This document shows, in pieces, positions 52,656-62,267 of a stretch of 64,000 nucleotides of DNA; positions within the stretch are counted from its first letter, which is position 1, and each line of letters starts with the position of its first letter. Source of the DNA: Polyangiaceae bacterium. Lineage in GTDB: Bacteria > Myxococcota_A > Polyangia > Polyangiales > Polyangiaceae. The stretch lies in NCBI GenBank assembly GCA_015075635.1, contig JABTUA010000001.1:124001-188000 (forward strand), given 5' to 3'. The translations under genes and the position numbers were made by a program. The notes under the pieces were generated by a model. That model did no database searches. It was not told where the DNA came from and saw only the letters and a list, made by a program, of their open reading frames with translations.

Positions 52656-52835
52656 CTACTTGCTCTCCTTGTGCACCGTGTGGCGCTCACAGGTCTTGCA
52701 GAACTTCTTGAGGCACAGTGGCTGCGAGCCTTCGCGGCGCGCGATTGTCGTCTTGTAGTTGCGCTCGCCGCAGACCTCACAAGCGAGGGCGACGCGGAGT
52801 CGCCCTGGCCGGCTGGTAACGTCGCTCGCAGCCAC
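52656..52835 (-). CDS. rpmG: 50S ribosomal protein L33, zinc-binding form
   Basis: The 59-residue frame from GTG 52835 encodes ...RLRVALACEVCGERNYKTT and ends CLKKFCKTCERHTVHKESK. Both Cys pairs (CEVC and CKTC) of the zinc ribbon are kept, the C+ form. The start is a GTG with AGGAG very close to it, so it could be revised, but no other start codon precedes the conserved part. It lies 10 bp after tuf, in the usual tuf-rpmG-(tRNA-Trp)-secE order. Confidence 0.92.
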   Translation of the reverse strand: MAASDVTSRPGRLRVALACEVCGERNYKTTIARREGSQPLCLKKFCKTCERHTVHKESK

Positions 52836-52845
52836 TCTCCTCTTC

Positions 52846-54036
<1,191 letters not shown>

Positions 54037-54085
54037 CGCTTCACTACCTTCTTTGATGCAATTTAAGAGGGTCTCTTCACCTTCG

Positions 54086-54158
<73 letters not shown>

Positions 54159-54183
54159 CGACTGATCTCTCGGGAACCTGCGG

Positions 54184-54256
54184 AGCGGGAGAAGGGATTC
54201 GAACCCTCGACGTTCAGCTTGGAAGGCTGACGCTCTACCAACTGAGCTACTCCCGC
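54184..54256 (-). tRNA. tRNA-Gly(TCC)
   Basis: The minus strand gives acceptor GCGGGAG/CTCCCGC, D arm GCTCAGTTGGTAGAGC, anticodon stem TCAGC/GCTGA with loop CTTCCAA (anticodon TCC), and T loop TTCGAAT. Its place in the cluster matches glyT of E. coli. Confidence 0.95.
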
Positions 54257-54294
54257 GTTCGTTCTCCTCTTTCCTTCGTTTCCGTCTGACTGAG

Positions 54295-54377
54295 TGGAGG
54301 GTATTGGATTCGAACCAATGCAGGCGTAAGCCGGCGGGTTTACAGCCCGCTCCCTTTGGCCACTCGGGCAACCCTCC
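54295..54377 (-). tRNA. tRNA-Tyr(GTA)
   Basis: The minus strand gives acceptor GGAGGGT/ACCCTCC, an anticodon stem GCGGG/CCCGC with loop CTGTAAA (anticodon GTA), a long variable arm as expected for a class II tRNA, and T loop TTCGAAT. Its place matches tyrU of E. coli. Confidence 0.95.
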
Positions 54378-54416
54378 GCAAGTTTTCGTATGTGCTTCGT
54401 GCGATCTTCTGCTTCG

Positions 54417-54489
54417 AGCTAGCGAGGGGACTCGAACCCCTAACCGCCTGTTTACAAAACAGGTGCTCTACCGGTTGAGCTACGCCAGC
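54417..54489 (-). tRNA. tRNA-Thr(TGT)
   Basis: The minus strand gives acceptor GCTGGCG/CGCTAGC (one G-U pair), D arm GCTCAACCGGTAGAGC, anticodon stem CCTGT/ACAGG with loop TTTGTAA (anticodon TGT), and T loop TTCGAGT. It is the first gene of the cluster, like thrU of E. coli. Confidence 0.94.
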
Positions 54490-54870
54490 GAGGTGCGCTG
54501 CGAGCGTTTTGTTCCCGATGCGACCGGAAGAGACTCCTTGTTCCGAGAGGCGACTGCACCGTTCACGGTTTCGGCTGGCCAGAACCGTGTTCGTGTGCGA
54601 GATAGGAAGCCCCACCGACGCCACCGGCAGCGCTCCTTTTTGGCGACACCAATGGCGGACGGGTGAGGACCCGTGGACGACCGGCGCGTGGTAGCGCCAG
54701 GCCTGTAGCGAGTCAAGCACAATTCGTACCGCCCGCTGGCCGGACCCACTGCTCAGAAATGCAGCTGTGGTTTCGGGCGCTTGGGCTGGCGGATTTCACG
54801 GGGTTCCACACCGCGACCACCTCCCGGAGCGGTCGCGCCTGCAACGCTGAATGCTAGACTGCAACTCAGC
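54490..54870. other. Intergenic region between the tRNA operon and vapB-like gene
   Basis: This 381-bp divergent gap carries the promoter of the tRNA-tuf operon (54688-54716) and a leader of nearly 200 nt before the first tRNA, with a small ACCGT/ACGGT stem. On the plus side I see no clear promoter for the toxin-antitoxin pair and no further gene. Confidence 0.5.
54688..54716 (-). promoter_or_regulatory. Sigma70-like promoter of the tRNA-tuf-rpmG-secE operon
   Basis: On the minus strand TTGACT (complement of 54711-54716) is followed after exactly 17 bp by TACCAC (complement of 54688-54693). The -35 matches consensus at five of six bases. It lies about 200 bp upstream of tRNA-Thr(TGT), the first gene in this direction. 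Confidence 0.6.
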
Positions 54871-55113
54871 ATGCAGTACACCCTGCGCAACATCCCCAGG
54901 ACCCTGGACCAGGCGCTCCGGCAGCGCGCGCGGCGCGAGAAGAAGACGCTCAACCAGGTGGTCATCGAGACCTTGGCCCAGGGCCTCGGGCTCGAAGCTC
55001 CGCAGGCGCGGCGCCGCGATCTGCGCGACCTGGTGGGGGCGAGACCGAGAGATCCAGCCCTGGAGCAGGCGCTCGACGACCAGCGGCGCGTCGATCCGGA
55101 GCTCTGGCGGTGA
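54871..55113 (+). CDS. VapB-like antitoxin (ribbon-helix-helix)
   Basis: The 80-residue protein starts MQYTLRNIPRTLDQALRQRARREKKTLNQVVIETLAQGL. This is the FitA/VapB-type RHH pattern: a beta strand with TLRNIP followed by two helices. The C-terminal part (RDLRDLVGARPRDPALEQALDDQRRVDPELW) should bind the toxin. Its stop overlaps the toxin start as GTGA, typical of toxin-antitoxin pairs. It is expected to neutralise the toxin and repress the pair. Confidence 0.85.
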   Translation: MQYTLRNIPRTLDQALRQRARREKKTLNQVVIETLAQGLGLEAPQARRRDLRDLVGARPRDPALEQALDDQRRVDPELWR

Positions 55114-55493
55114 GAGTCGCCCTCGACACGAACCGCTACGTCGATCTGATTTCAGGGGACGAAGCCGTCGCCCAGCTCCTCGAGCTGGCAGACGCGGTCC
55201 TGGTTCCGTATGTCGTCCTCGCCGAGCTTCGAGCCGGCTTCGCCTTCGGCAGCCAGCCGGCCGACAACGAGCAGCTGCTCCGCCGGTTCCTGATGAAGGA
55301 CGGAGTCGAGGTGCTCTTCGCCGACGACCAGACCACTCACCACTACGCGCGGGTGTATGCGCAGCTCCGCCGCCAAGGCACCCCCATCCCCACGAACGAC
55401 CTGTGGATCGCGGCCTTGGTCCTCCAGCACGACGCGGCGCTGTGCAGCCGGGATGCTCATTTCGACCGCCTTCCTCAGCTAGCTCGCGTGTGA
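55110..55493 (+). CDS. VapC-like PIN-domain toxin
   Basis: The 127-residue PIN protein starts at a GTG. It has the four acidic active-site positions: Asp6 (LDTN), Glu39 (LAEL), Asp97 (TNDLWIAA) and Asp115/Asp119 (SRDAHFDRL). VapC toxins are Mg-dependent RNases that cut tRNA or rRNA. It is coupled to the antitoxin upstream and convergent with the MazF-like gene. Confidence 0.9.
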   Translation: MRVALDTNRYVDLISGDEAVAQLLELADAVLVPYVVLAELRAGFAFGSQPADNEQLLRRFLMKDGVEVLFADDQTTHHYARVYAQLRRQGTPIPTNDLWIAALVLQHDAALCSRDAHFDRLPQLARV

Positions 55494-55526
55494 GCCCGGC
55501 CCGCGCAGACGGCCTCACAGTGCTGC

Positions 55527-55853
55527 TCACACGCAGCCGGTCGCGACACCGAGAGCGCGACAGACCATCCGCATCGTGGTGGCATCGAGTGTCGTCACGT
55601 ATCGCTGCAGGTCGGCCTTCCGGAGGGTGAAGACGTGATCCAAGTTGACCACGCAGGCGGCCTTCATTCCGTGATCCGGGCCGAGGGGCACCTCGGTGGG
55701 GAGACCGCGGATGGTCGAAGTGATGCCCGCGACGATGACGGACTGCATCACTTCGAGCGCGTCAGGGCGGCTGAGCACCAGGACAGGCCGCCGCTTGTCC
55801 GGCGCGGAGAACCGGTGGAGCCAGACATCCCCTCGGTTCAGTCCTCGGGCCAA
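55527..55853 (-). CDS. MazF/PemK-like mRNA interferase toxin
   Basis: The 108-residue protein has the MazF pattern: NRGDVWLHRFSAPDKRRPVLVLSR, then VIVAGITSTIRGLPTEVPLGPDHGMKAACVVNLDHVFTL. The RGDVW, RPVLV and T-S-T elements form the SH3-like RNase fold. It starts at a TTG (55853) with GGAGG 8 bp upstream and overlaps the antitoxin stop by 16 bp. Confidence 0.9.
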   Translation of the reverse strand: MARGLNRGDVWLHRFSAPDKRRPVLVLSRPDALEVMQSVIVAGITSTIRGLPTEVPLGPDHGMKAACVVNLDHVFTLRKADLQRYVTTLDATTMRMVCRALGVATGCV

Positions 55854-56071
55854 GCCTGAGCCTCCATCAGCGGCCCGAACTCGTCGCGGGTGACCGGCTT
55901 GTCGCCGTAGCCCTTGCGATAGGCCGCCTTGATGGAACGGTCGCGGCGGCGCGCCAGGTAGTCCCGGATGGCCTGGCGCAAGAAGGCAGAGCGCCCCGAG
56001 CGCTTGGTCTCTGGGTCACGGTCGACCTGGCGCAAGAGCTCCTCGTCGATGGTGAACTGAATCGCTCTCAT
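55838..56071 (-). CDS. MazE-like ribbon-helix-helix antitoxin
   Basis: The 77-residue protein MRAIQFTIDEELLRQVDRDPE... has an N-terminal RHH domain (QFTIDEELL, then GRSAFLRQAIRDYLARRR) and a basic/acidic C-terminal toxin-binding tail ending FGPLMEAQAWPED. It directly precedes and overlaps the MazF-like gene. The TATTGTCGATGG region upstream may hold its operator. Confidence 0.87.
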   Translation of the reverse strand: MRAIQFTIDEELLRQVDRDPETKRSGRSAFLRQAIRDYLARRRDRSIKAAYRKGYGDKPVTRDEFGPLMEAQAWPED

Positions 56072-56079
56072 GTGGATGA

Positions 56080-57543
56080 TTATTGTCGATGGTGAATGTT
56101 GGGTCCAGCCTGACGCCGCGAGCGACGGCGCGCCGCCAGGGCGAGCGCCAGCCCGAGCCACGCGAAGCTCCCCGCGCGGACCTGGCTGACCCGACAGCCG
56201 CAGCCGGAGTCCTCGCCGGACGCGGCGGCGTTGCCACCGCCGCCGGTCCCGGCGTCGGGCACGTCGGGCGGACACTCCGGGATTCCCGGACCGTTGCCGC
56301 CCTCCCAGGTCGCCGGGGTGGCGATGGCGTAGAGGTTGTGGAGCAGCAGATAGTCCACGCCGTTGTAGCGGATGCCCTCGCTGTTGGGCGACCCGACGTA
56401 GTGCTGGCTCTTGCCGCGGATGAAGCGGTTCCAGACCGTGAAGCCGTGAGGCGCCGGCCCGCCCGGCAGCGGCGACTTCGGCTCGGCGCCGGCGGGAAGC
56501 TCGTCGATCATCTCGCGGGCGCGCTGACTGACCTTGGCCCCCACGGTGCACCAGCCGGCGTCGAGGCCGTGGATCACCCGGTGCGCGAGCGGGTACGCCG
56601 GCCAGTCCTCCTTCTCGCTCAGGGTCGCGAGGTTCTCGGCCGTCGCTGCGCCCCAGCCGTTGCCCACGGCCGCGACGGACATGGCCATGTGGAGGTTGTC
56701 GGCCTTGATGTACTGCGGAGCGGTCGGCTGGCTCGAGATCTCCCAGATCCCGGCCAGCGCGTCGTCCACCGCGGGCAGCCATGCGCCGTCGGTGAAGAAC
56801 CCCGCCGCCAGGCGCGTGCCGTGCGAGAACCCCGAGGCGAGCGGCCCTCTGTTGACGTCGCGATCGCCGCAGGCCGGGTTCTTGATCACCCAGTTGTGGC
56901 TCGAGACGTGCTCGATGATGCGCTTGCCCTGCTCGGCCGCCCAAGCATTCAGGTCACGCGCCTTCACGAAGGTCTGCTTGGGCACCAGGGCCTTCACGAG
57001 CGCGAGGCCGAGGAGCACGTGATAGACCTGATCTTGGCTCATCTCCTTGTTGGTGAGCTCCGGATCGATGAAGTCGGACGTCATCGCCGTCATCGGCGGG
57101 AAGTTCGAGTAGAAGCCATCCGGCACGTCGTCGCGCAGGAAGAAGCCGTTGAGCTTCGGCTCCTGCGTGCACGGCGGCGGGAACGACGCGTCCGCGACCA
57201 GATCCAGCCGCTCCATCGCGCGCAGCGCGAAGTAGAGCTCGTCGGCGGTCGTCGCGAGCGTGCCCGGCGCGCCGGGGAACTGCGCCGGGTGCGCCAGGAT
57301 GTAGTGCTCCGTCGCGAGCGCGCCGATGTACCAGCCGAGGCCGATGGTGCTGTCGGACCAACGGATGATCCCCTGCGGCTCGATGCGCTCGTCGGCCGGT
57401 TGGCTCATGCCGGGCGCGTCGCCGACGACGATGAACTCGCTGCTCAACCGGGAACGCAGGGCCTGGTACTTGGCGGCGTTCTCCGAGGTCGTGGCGGCCG
57501 AGGCCGTGGCGGAGCAGAGGAGCGCGGCGAGGAGGAAGCGCAT
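56080..57543 (-). CDS. Exported protein with C-terminal MYXO-CTERM sorting signal
   Basis: The 487-residue protein has a signal peptide (MRFLLAALLCSATASA) and a large, mostly helical domain with no motif I recognise (repeated patterns such as DQVYHVLLGLALVKALVP and AGIWEISSQPTAPQYIKADNLHMAM). The C-terminus reads DSGCGCRVSQ followed by a hydrophobic stretch (FAWLGLALALAARRRSRR). This is the MYXO-CTERM arrangement of Cys, transmembrane helix and Arg cluster, which in myxobacteria directs proteins to the cell surface. The function of the main domain is unknown. Confidence 0.85.
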   Translation of the reverse strand: MRFLLAALLCSATASAATTSENAAKYQALRSRLSSEFIVVGDAPGMSQPADERIEPQGIIRWSDSTIGLGWYIGALATEHYILAHPAQFPGAPGTLATTADELYFALRAMERLDLVADASFPPPCTQEPKLNGFFLRDDVPDGFYSNFPPMTAMTSDFIDPELTNKEMSQDQVYHVLLGLALVKALVPKQTFVKARDLNAWAAEQGKRIIEHVSSHNWVIKNPACGDRDVNRGPLASGFSHGTRLAAGFFTDGAWLPAVDDALAGIWEISSQPTAPQYIKADNLHMAMSVAAVGNGWGAATAENLATLSEKEDWPAYPLAHRVIHGLDAGWCTVGAKVSQRAREMIDELPAGAEPKSPLPGGPAPHGFTVWNRFIRGKSQHYVGSPNSEGIRYNGVDYLLLHNLYAIATPATWEGGNGPGIPECPPDVPDAGTGGGGNAAASGEDSGCGCRVSQVRAGSFAWLGLALALAARRRSRRQAGPNIHHRQ

Positions 57544-57644
57544 GGGACGGGAGATTGTATCTGGTTGGCGTCACGCTGCGCCAGCCGGCCTGCGACGTGC
57601 TCTTCGCCGAGGTCGCTCTCCTCGAAGGTGTAGCCAGCCGTTGC

Positions 57645-59609
57645 TCAACGCGAACACTCCTGGGTCGCAGTGAGCGTCAGTATCTCGGTCCCGTCCGCGC
57701 AGTTCTTGCCCATCGGATGGGTCACGCACCCGGCTCCGGTCTGGGTCAGCTTCAACGAAGTCCACGGGTCACCCGAGAACGCATAGGTGCCGTTGCCGAA
57801 CGCGGTTCCGCCGGGAAAGGAGCCGGAGTAGTCGTAGCGTCCACCCGAAGCGGGATAGTGCTTGTCCGGATGATAGGTGGCGTGACCGCTGAGCCCTCCT
57901 CCGAGCTGGATCCGAAACTCCTTCTCCAGATCGCACACCTGACCGGAGAAGACGGCTTCGTCCTTCTTGCCACTGACCTTCCATCCCGGGGGTTTCCAGT
58001 CGATCACGACGAAGGCCTGCTCGCCGAGGCTCCAGTGCGTCACCTTGGCCAGCTGCAGAATGGGGCCTGCAAGACCGCTCGCCTTCGCCCCCCCCGCTGC
58101 CTTGAGGCTGCTCCAGAACATGTTGACGATGGAGCCGAGGTCCTCTTTCTCGGGCTGGGCCTCGACGAAGAACGAATACTCGGTCTCCCAGGACTTTGCG
58201 GAGTCGGGCAGGTCCCGCTTCTGAGCGCGACCCAGGATGGTCAGATCGACGAACCCCTTGTCGTCCGCGAGTTGCTTGAGGTGCTTGTAGTTCCCCCACA
58301 AGACGCGGTCGAAGCCCGTGCCTTCCTTGAACTGCACCCCGACTCCCGACAAGCCCTTGCCGTCCTCGGGCAGCTTGAACGACACGCCGAAGGCGTTGAG
58401 GCCGAAGCTGGTCAGGCACGCCTCCAGGTTCTTGCCGTCGGGAAACCCTTCGGAGTCGGTGATGATCTGGATTCGGTGCTTCTGCTCCTTGCCGTCCGTG
58501 GTCTTCTTCGTGCGCTCCAGCTGCGGCGGATCGGAGTCGATCCTCAGCGCCATGAAGTGGATGGCGAGGTAGGTGCTGAGCGCCGACGTCACGGTATTGG
58601 CATAGCTGGTGGCCGACCCGATCTTCTTGGCGCCATCTCCGCTTGCACCCAACGCCTTCGCGACGAGCTCGCTCGTCTTGGGTAGGCCCGCCTTCGCACC
58701 GTCCTCGAACGCGAGGCTCCCGCCGCCGCCCGCGAGCTTGAGGACACCCTTGACCCAACCGGTCGTTTCCTTGTCGCCCAAGAGCTCGCTGCAGTTGAAT
58801 CCACCCGCGGCGGCATGCGCCTCGGGGATCAGAGTGAGCTCGGCCGGCGACACCCGAGCCCAGATGCTCTCGTTGGGAGCCCGAGCATCGCCCGGCCCGA
58901 GCGAGCCAGTCTTGCCGTCGGCATGGGAGCGGGCGAGCGCGCCGCGAAACGAGAGCCAGCTCAGCAGGTGGACGGTCGGCAAATCGATCACCAACTCAGT
59001 TCCGACCTTCTCATCCAAGAGATCGACGCGCGAGCGGCCGCGCCGCACGCGCTCACGCACCAGCTCGGCGAGCAGCTGAGCCGGCGCTCCCGAGCGCTTC
59101 GCGTTGGCACGAATGTCCTCCAGGAGCGCCTTACCCACCGCCTGAGAGTCCGCGCCGGGAAGCCCGAGGGTCAGGATGCCTCCCGCGTCGGAGAGGCGTA
59201 CGCCGGTCGCCTTCTTCTCCAGACCGCTCATCAGCCACACGGTCCAGAAGTACGGTCCTGGCGTGTCGGCAGCCGTCTTGCCGAGGCCTTCACCCGTCAC
59301 ACCGTATACGGGCACGTCCAGTGCCTCGTAGATCCGCAGCCAGGCCGCCAAGCGCTGCTTGGGATCTTCGAGCGCGTCGGCGAGCTTTCGTGCCTGCTCG
59401 CGAGGCTCGCCGCTGGGCATGGCCAGGGCAGGAGGCGCCGCGGGGACCTCCGGAGCGCGCAGCTTGTCGCGTCCCAGCAGACGATTGATGTTCTTGCAGG
59501 AGAGCAGCGCGAGCAGCAGCAGTAGCGCGGAGACTGCACTGCGGACGATTCGTGTACGGGCTCGGAACATCGCCGGCACAATGGCACAGGTGGCGCGCGG
59601 GAGCGCCAT
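57645..59609 (-). CDS. Large lipoprotein, function unknown
   Basis: The 654-residue protein has a lipoprotein signal (SAVSALLLLLALLSCKNINRLL; lipobox LLSC). A large domain with several Gly-rich segments follows; a Cys pair near the C-terminus (VTHPMGKNCADG) may form a disulfide. A central segment includes HFMALRIDSDPPQLERTKK and a repeated WG/LxG pattern. I do not recognise the family. The ATG at 59609 has GGAG at good spacing; an internal ATG at 59570 gives a shorter signal. Confidence 0.78.
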   Translation of the reverse strand: MALPRATCAIVPAMFRARTRIVRSAVSALLLLLALLSCKNINRLLGRDKLRAPEVPAAPPALAMPSGEPREQARKLADALEDPKQRLAAWLRIYEALDVPVYGVTGEGLGKTAADTPGPYFWTVWLMSGLEKKATGVRLSDAGGILTLGLPGADSQAVGKALLEDIRANAKRSGAPAQLLAELVRERVRRGRSRVDLLDEKVGTELVIDLPTVHLLSWLSFRGALARSHADGKTGSLGPGDARAPNESIWARVSPAELTLIPEAHAAAGGFNCSELLGDKETTGWVKGVLKLAGGGGSLAFEDGAKAGLPKTSELVAKALGASGDGAKKIGSATSYANTVTSALSTYLAIHFMALRIDSDPPQLERTKKTTDGKEQKHRIQIITDSEGFPDGKNLEACLTSFGLNAFGVSFKLPEDGKGLSGVGVQFKEGTGFDRVLWGNYKHLKQLADDKGFVDLTILGRAQKRDLPDSAKSWETEYSFFVEAQPEKEDLGSIVNMFWSSLKAAGGAKASGLAGPILQLAKVTHWSLGEQAFVVIDWKPPGWKVSGKKDEAVFSGQVCDLEKEFRIQLGGGLSGHATYHPDKHYPASGGRYDYSGSFPGGTAFGNGTYAFSGDPWTSLKLTQTGAGCVTHPMGKNCADGTEILTLTATQECSR

Positions 59610-59727
59610 GTGAACTCCGTGTTTCGACGCGGCTTGGACCGGGAACCCGTGAAACGCTCGATCCGTGTCGCACGGCAGGGAACGCCGGGCAGCGCAGACG
59701 AGCGCCGCCCATGGCGAGAGCGAAGAC

Positions 59728-60489
59728 TCAGCACGTCGGGCAGGAGCAGTGCGCGGCCGAGCCGTCGTCGAACTCGCCGCACTCGCTGTATCCGCCGATA
59801 CAAACCAGTGACTTCAAGCACCCGCATCCACTCGAGCAGCCGGGCGCGGGATTCACGCAGTGGTGGCTCGAGCCCCAGGCGTCGTTGACCACGCAGATCG
59901 TCTCTTTGGGACACACGAAGCAGCTCTCGACCTCCGAGCACTCCTGGTGCGGGATGCAGGGTCCCCAGCAGCCGCTGACCACCGAGGGGGTGAGCCCCAC
60001 CGCACAGGTCGGCGGGAGCGCGTTGCAGAACACCTGCTTCTGGTCGCAGCTCGCCGCGATCGAGCACTGGCCCGCGATGCAGCGTGCCTCCTTCACGCCG
60101 AGCACCGTGCACATGTCGCTCTCGCACAGGGCCAGGTCGCAAGGTGGTCCGACGGTCGTTCCCTTCTTGCCGGCGACGCAGTCGCAACAGCTCGCCACCA
60201 TCTCGCAGTCTGCGTCGGTGTTGCACTCGCCGATGGCGCCGCCCGAGAGTCCACCCGCTCCCGCGCTGGCTCCCATCCCGCCGCTGCCCGCGGTCGCGCC
60301 CGTTCCCGCGACGGCGCCCGCGCCACCCGTGCCTGCGATGGCGCCGCTGCCTCCGCTGGCCGAAGTACCGCCACCTCCGGGCGCGCCGCCGCTCGCGCCC
60401 GCGGCCCCGCCGGTCCCGTCGCTGGAGGATTGGCCGCCGCAAGCCGAGCCGAAGACGAACATCACCAAGCAAGGTCCGAGCAGCCGCAT
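59728..60489 (-). CDS. Cys-rich lipoprotein with Gly/Ala-rich linker
   Basis: The 253-residue product starts MRLLGPCLVMFVFGSACGG (lipobox GSAC). A long Gly/Ala/Ser linker (about 20-85) follows, then a domain with about 24 Cys in close pairs (CEMVASCCDCVAGKKG, CSSGCGCLKSLVC, HCSCPTC). It resembles other secreted Cys-rich myxobacterial proteins. A TTG at 60507 is possible but lies too close to its ribosome binding site. It is divergent from the plus-strand gene at 60739. Confidence 0.8.
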   Translation of the reverse strand: MRLLGPCLVMFVFGSACGGQSSSDGTGGAAGASGGAPGGGGTSASGGSGAIAGTGGAGAVAGTGATAGSGGMGASAGAGGLSGGAIGECNTDADCEMVASCCDCVAGKKGTTVGPPCDLALCESDMCTVLGVKEARCIAGQCSIAASCDQKQVFCNALPPTCAVGLTPSVVSGCWGPCIPHQECSEVESCFVCPKETICVVNDAWGSSHHCVNPAPGCSSGCGCLKSLVCIGGYSECGEFDDGSAAHCSCPTC

Positions 60490-60738
60490 GCCCGGACCGC
60501 ATCGCAAGCTCCGTGCCCGCGAGGATCTGCGCAGTTCTCCGCCTTCGACCGCTGTGCCAGATCGCGTCGTGGCACGCCTCCGGACAGCCTCGTCGCGCCT
60601 TGGGTCGGACCGTCTCGACGCGGTCAGCCAGCGACTCCGACCACCAACCCCACCACGGCGGACGCGAGGGCGAGGGCGCCCACGCGATCCATGCTTCGGA
60701 TGGTGTCAGACTCGCTGCGTCGCTAGGCTTCTGCGCTC

Positions 60739-61590
60739 ATGTTGCCCCCGGGGCGCGAGGTCGAGTGCGGGTGTGAGCTGGCACTCCAACGCCCGGTGGG
60801 CTTCGACTCCACGGGGCGAAACCTGCGCGTCACCGCGTGCTTGGCCTGCGGCACGGTGAGCGTGACGGAGTCCATCGCGGAAGAGCCGCGCCCCCACGAC
60901 GTCCGCTGCGTCGGCAACGTGCCGCTCGCGCTGCCCGATCCCGCCCGCGCGTGGCTCGCGGGCTTTCCTCGCGTCGCCTCGGGCTCGCACCTGCCGGGGA
61001 GCCTGGTGTTGCTGTCGCCAGCCGCACGCTGCGCGAACGCCGGCGAGCTCACCGCGCTCGAACGCGCGGAGCTGGAGCTCCAGTCGACCCTCACGCTGCG
61101 CGAGCGTTTCCTGCGCGCCGGTCTTCCCCGCGTTCCGGCGCCGCGCGAGCTCCCGCCAGAGCTCCGCCACTTCGGAGAGGCCTGGGACGGGGTCCAACTG
61201 GACGAGAGCACGTCCTTCGACGAGCTGGTCGCCGCCATGGGCCAGGGCTGGGCTTCGGCCTTCGCCCGCGCGCTGCTCGCGCGCCGGCCGCGCTTCGAGG
61301 CGGAGGTCGCGGAGCTCCTCTCCTCCAGCGACGAGCAGCGCCGTGTGGTCGGCGCACGGCTGATCGCCGACGAGAGACCCACGAGCCCGGCCATCTTGGG
61401 CGCGCTCGCCGCGATGCTCGACGGCGCGCCCCACTCGTCCGACGTGCAGGCGGCGCTCCACGCCGCGTCGAACCTTCGCGAGGGTGCCCGAGGCCTCGCG
61501 CCCGCGCTCCTGGCCCTCGGCGAGCGCATCGGCGACTCTGACTACTACTTGCTGAAGCGCGTGACCGGGCTCGCCGAACGCTGCAGGTGA
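60739..61590 (+). CDS. Uncharacterised soluble protein
   Basis: The 283-residue protein has no signal peptide. Its first 45 residues hold a CGC and a CLAC motif that could form a small zinc-binding unit (VECGCELAL ... VTACLACGTVSV). The rest is Ala/Leu-rich and helical; the C-terminal third looks like HEAT-type helix pairs (AEVAELLSSSDEQRRVVGARLIADERPTSPAILGALAAML). No function is recognised. Confidence 0.65.
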   Translation: MLPPGREVECGCELALQRPVGFDSTGRNLRVTACLACGTVSVTESIAEEPRPHDVRCVGNVPLALPDPARAWLAGFPRVASGSHLPGSLVLLSPAARCANAGELTALERAELELQSTLTLRERFLRAGLPRVPAPRELPPELRHFGEAWDGVQLDESTSFDELVAAMGQGWASAFARALLARRPRFEAEVAELLSSSDEQRRVVGARLIADERPTSPAILGALAAMLDGAPHSSDVQAALHAASNLREGARGLAPALLALGERIGDSDYYLLKRVTGLAERCR

Positions 61591-61671
61591 CGGCGTCAGA
61601 GCACGGGGCCAAGAAAGCGCGCAACTGCCAGCACCGCGCGCCCGAGTAGGGGCCCAGCATCGGAGGACCCC

Positions 61672-62259
61672 ATGACCCGCGTCGTTTTCGGAGCAGTGGC
61701 ATTGTTCGTGGTCGGTTGCGCGGGCTCACAGCCCGGCATCGTGTTTCGCTCAGCCGAGGTCGCATCGAAGCCGCCTGCGGCCAGCGCCCCGAACGCCCGG
61801 ATGACCCACCCCCGCGCCGTACATGGCATGGTGGCGACACCGGTGAGCTCGCCGGCACCGGCTCCTGCGGCGAAGGCCGCCGCCGAGCCCGCGAACGCGG
61901 CGCAGCCCGTCGACGCAGCCACCGTGGAGTGCGCGGACATCTTGGACCACATCATCAGGTCGCGGCAGCTCTTGGTGGCGCGCGTCGACGGCGCATCGGA
62001 CGCAGCGCAGGGCCGCGCGGCCCTGACCTACCTGGACGAGCTCGCGGTGCTCGACGAGCAACACCCCAAGCTGCACCACGCGCTCCGGCTGCGAGTCGTG
62101 ACCCTCTCGACCCGAGCGACCCGCACCAAGGAGGTGATCACCGATCCAGCGACCTCGGACGAGGAGTCCTTGCGCGCCACTGGCACCGTCAACGACGCCA
62201 TCGACGAGATCGGCTCGTACTGCGGGCCGCTGGTGTTCGTGGAGGGGGAGGCGAGCTGA
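61672..62259 (+). CDS. Small lipoprotein
   Basis: The 195-residue protein starts MTRVVFGAVALFVVGCAGSQ, a clear lipoprotein signal (VVGC). A Pro/Ala-rich linker (about 30-80) leads to a helical domain with ECADILDHIIRSRQLLVARVDG and a conserved-looking Cys pair. GGAGG lies 5 bp before the ATG. It converges with the TPR lipoprotein gene. The function is unknown. Confidence 0.77.
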   Translation: MTRVVFGAVALFVVGCAGSQPGIVFRSAEVASKPPAASAPNARMTHPRAVHGMVATPVSSPAPAPAAKAAAEPANAAQPVDAATVECADILDHIIRSRQLLVARVDGASDAAQGRAALTYLDELAVLDEQHPKLHHALRLRVVTLSTRATRTKEVITDPATSDEESLRATGTVNDAIDEIGSYCGPLVFVEGEAS

Positions 62260-62267
62260 CGGCCGGC

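Noticed and set aside
54490..54687. An additional tRNA or small RNA gene upstream of tRNA-Thr(TGT)
   Set aside because: No cloverleaf can be drawn; it is more simply a transcribed leader.
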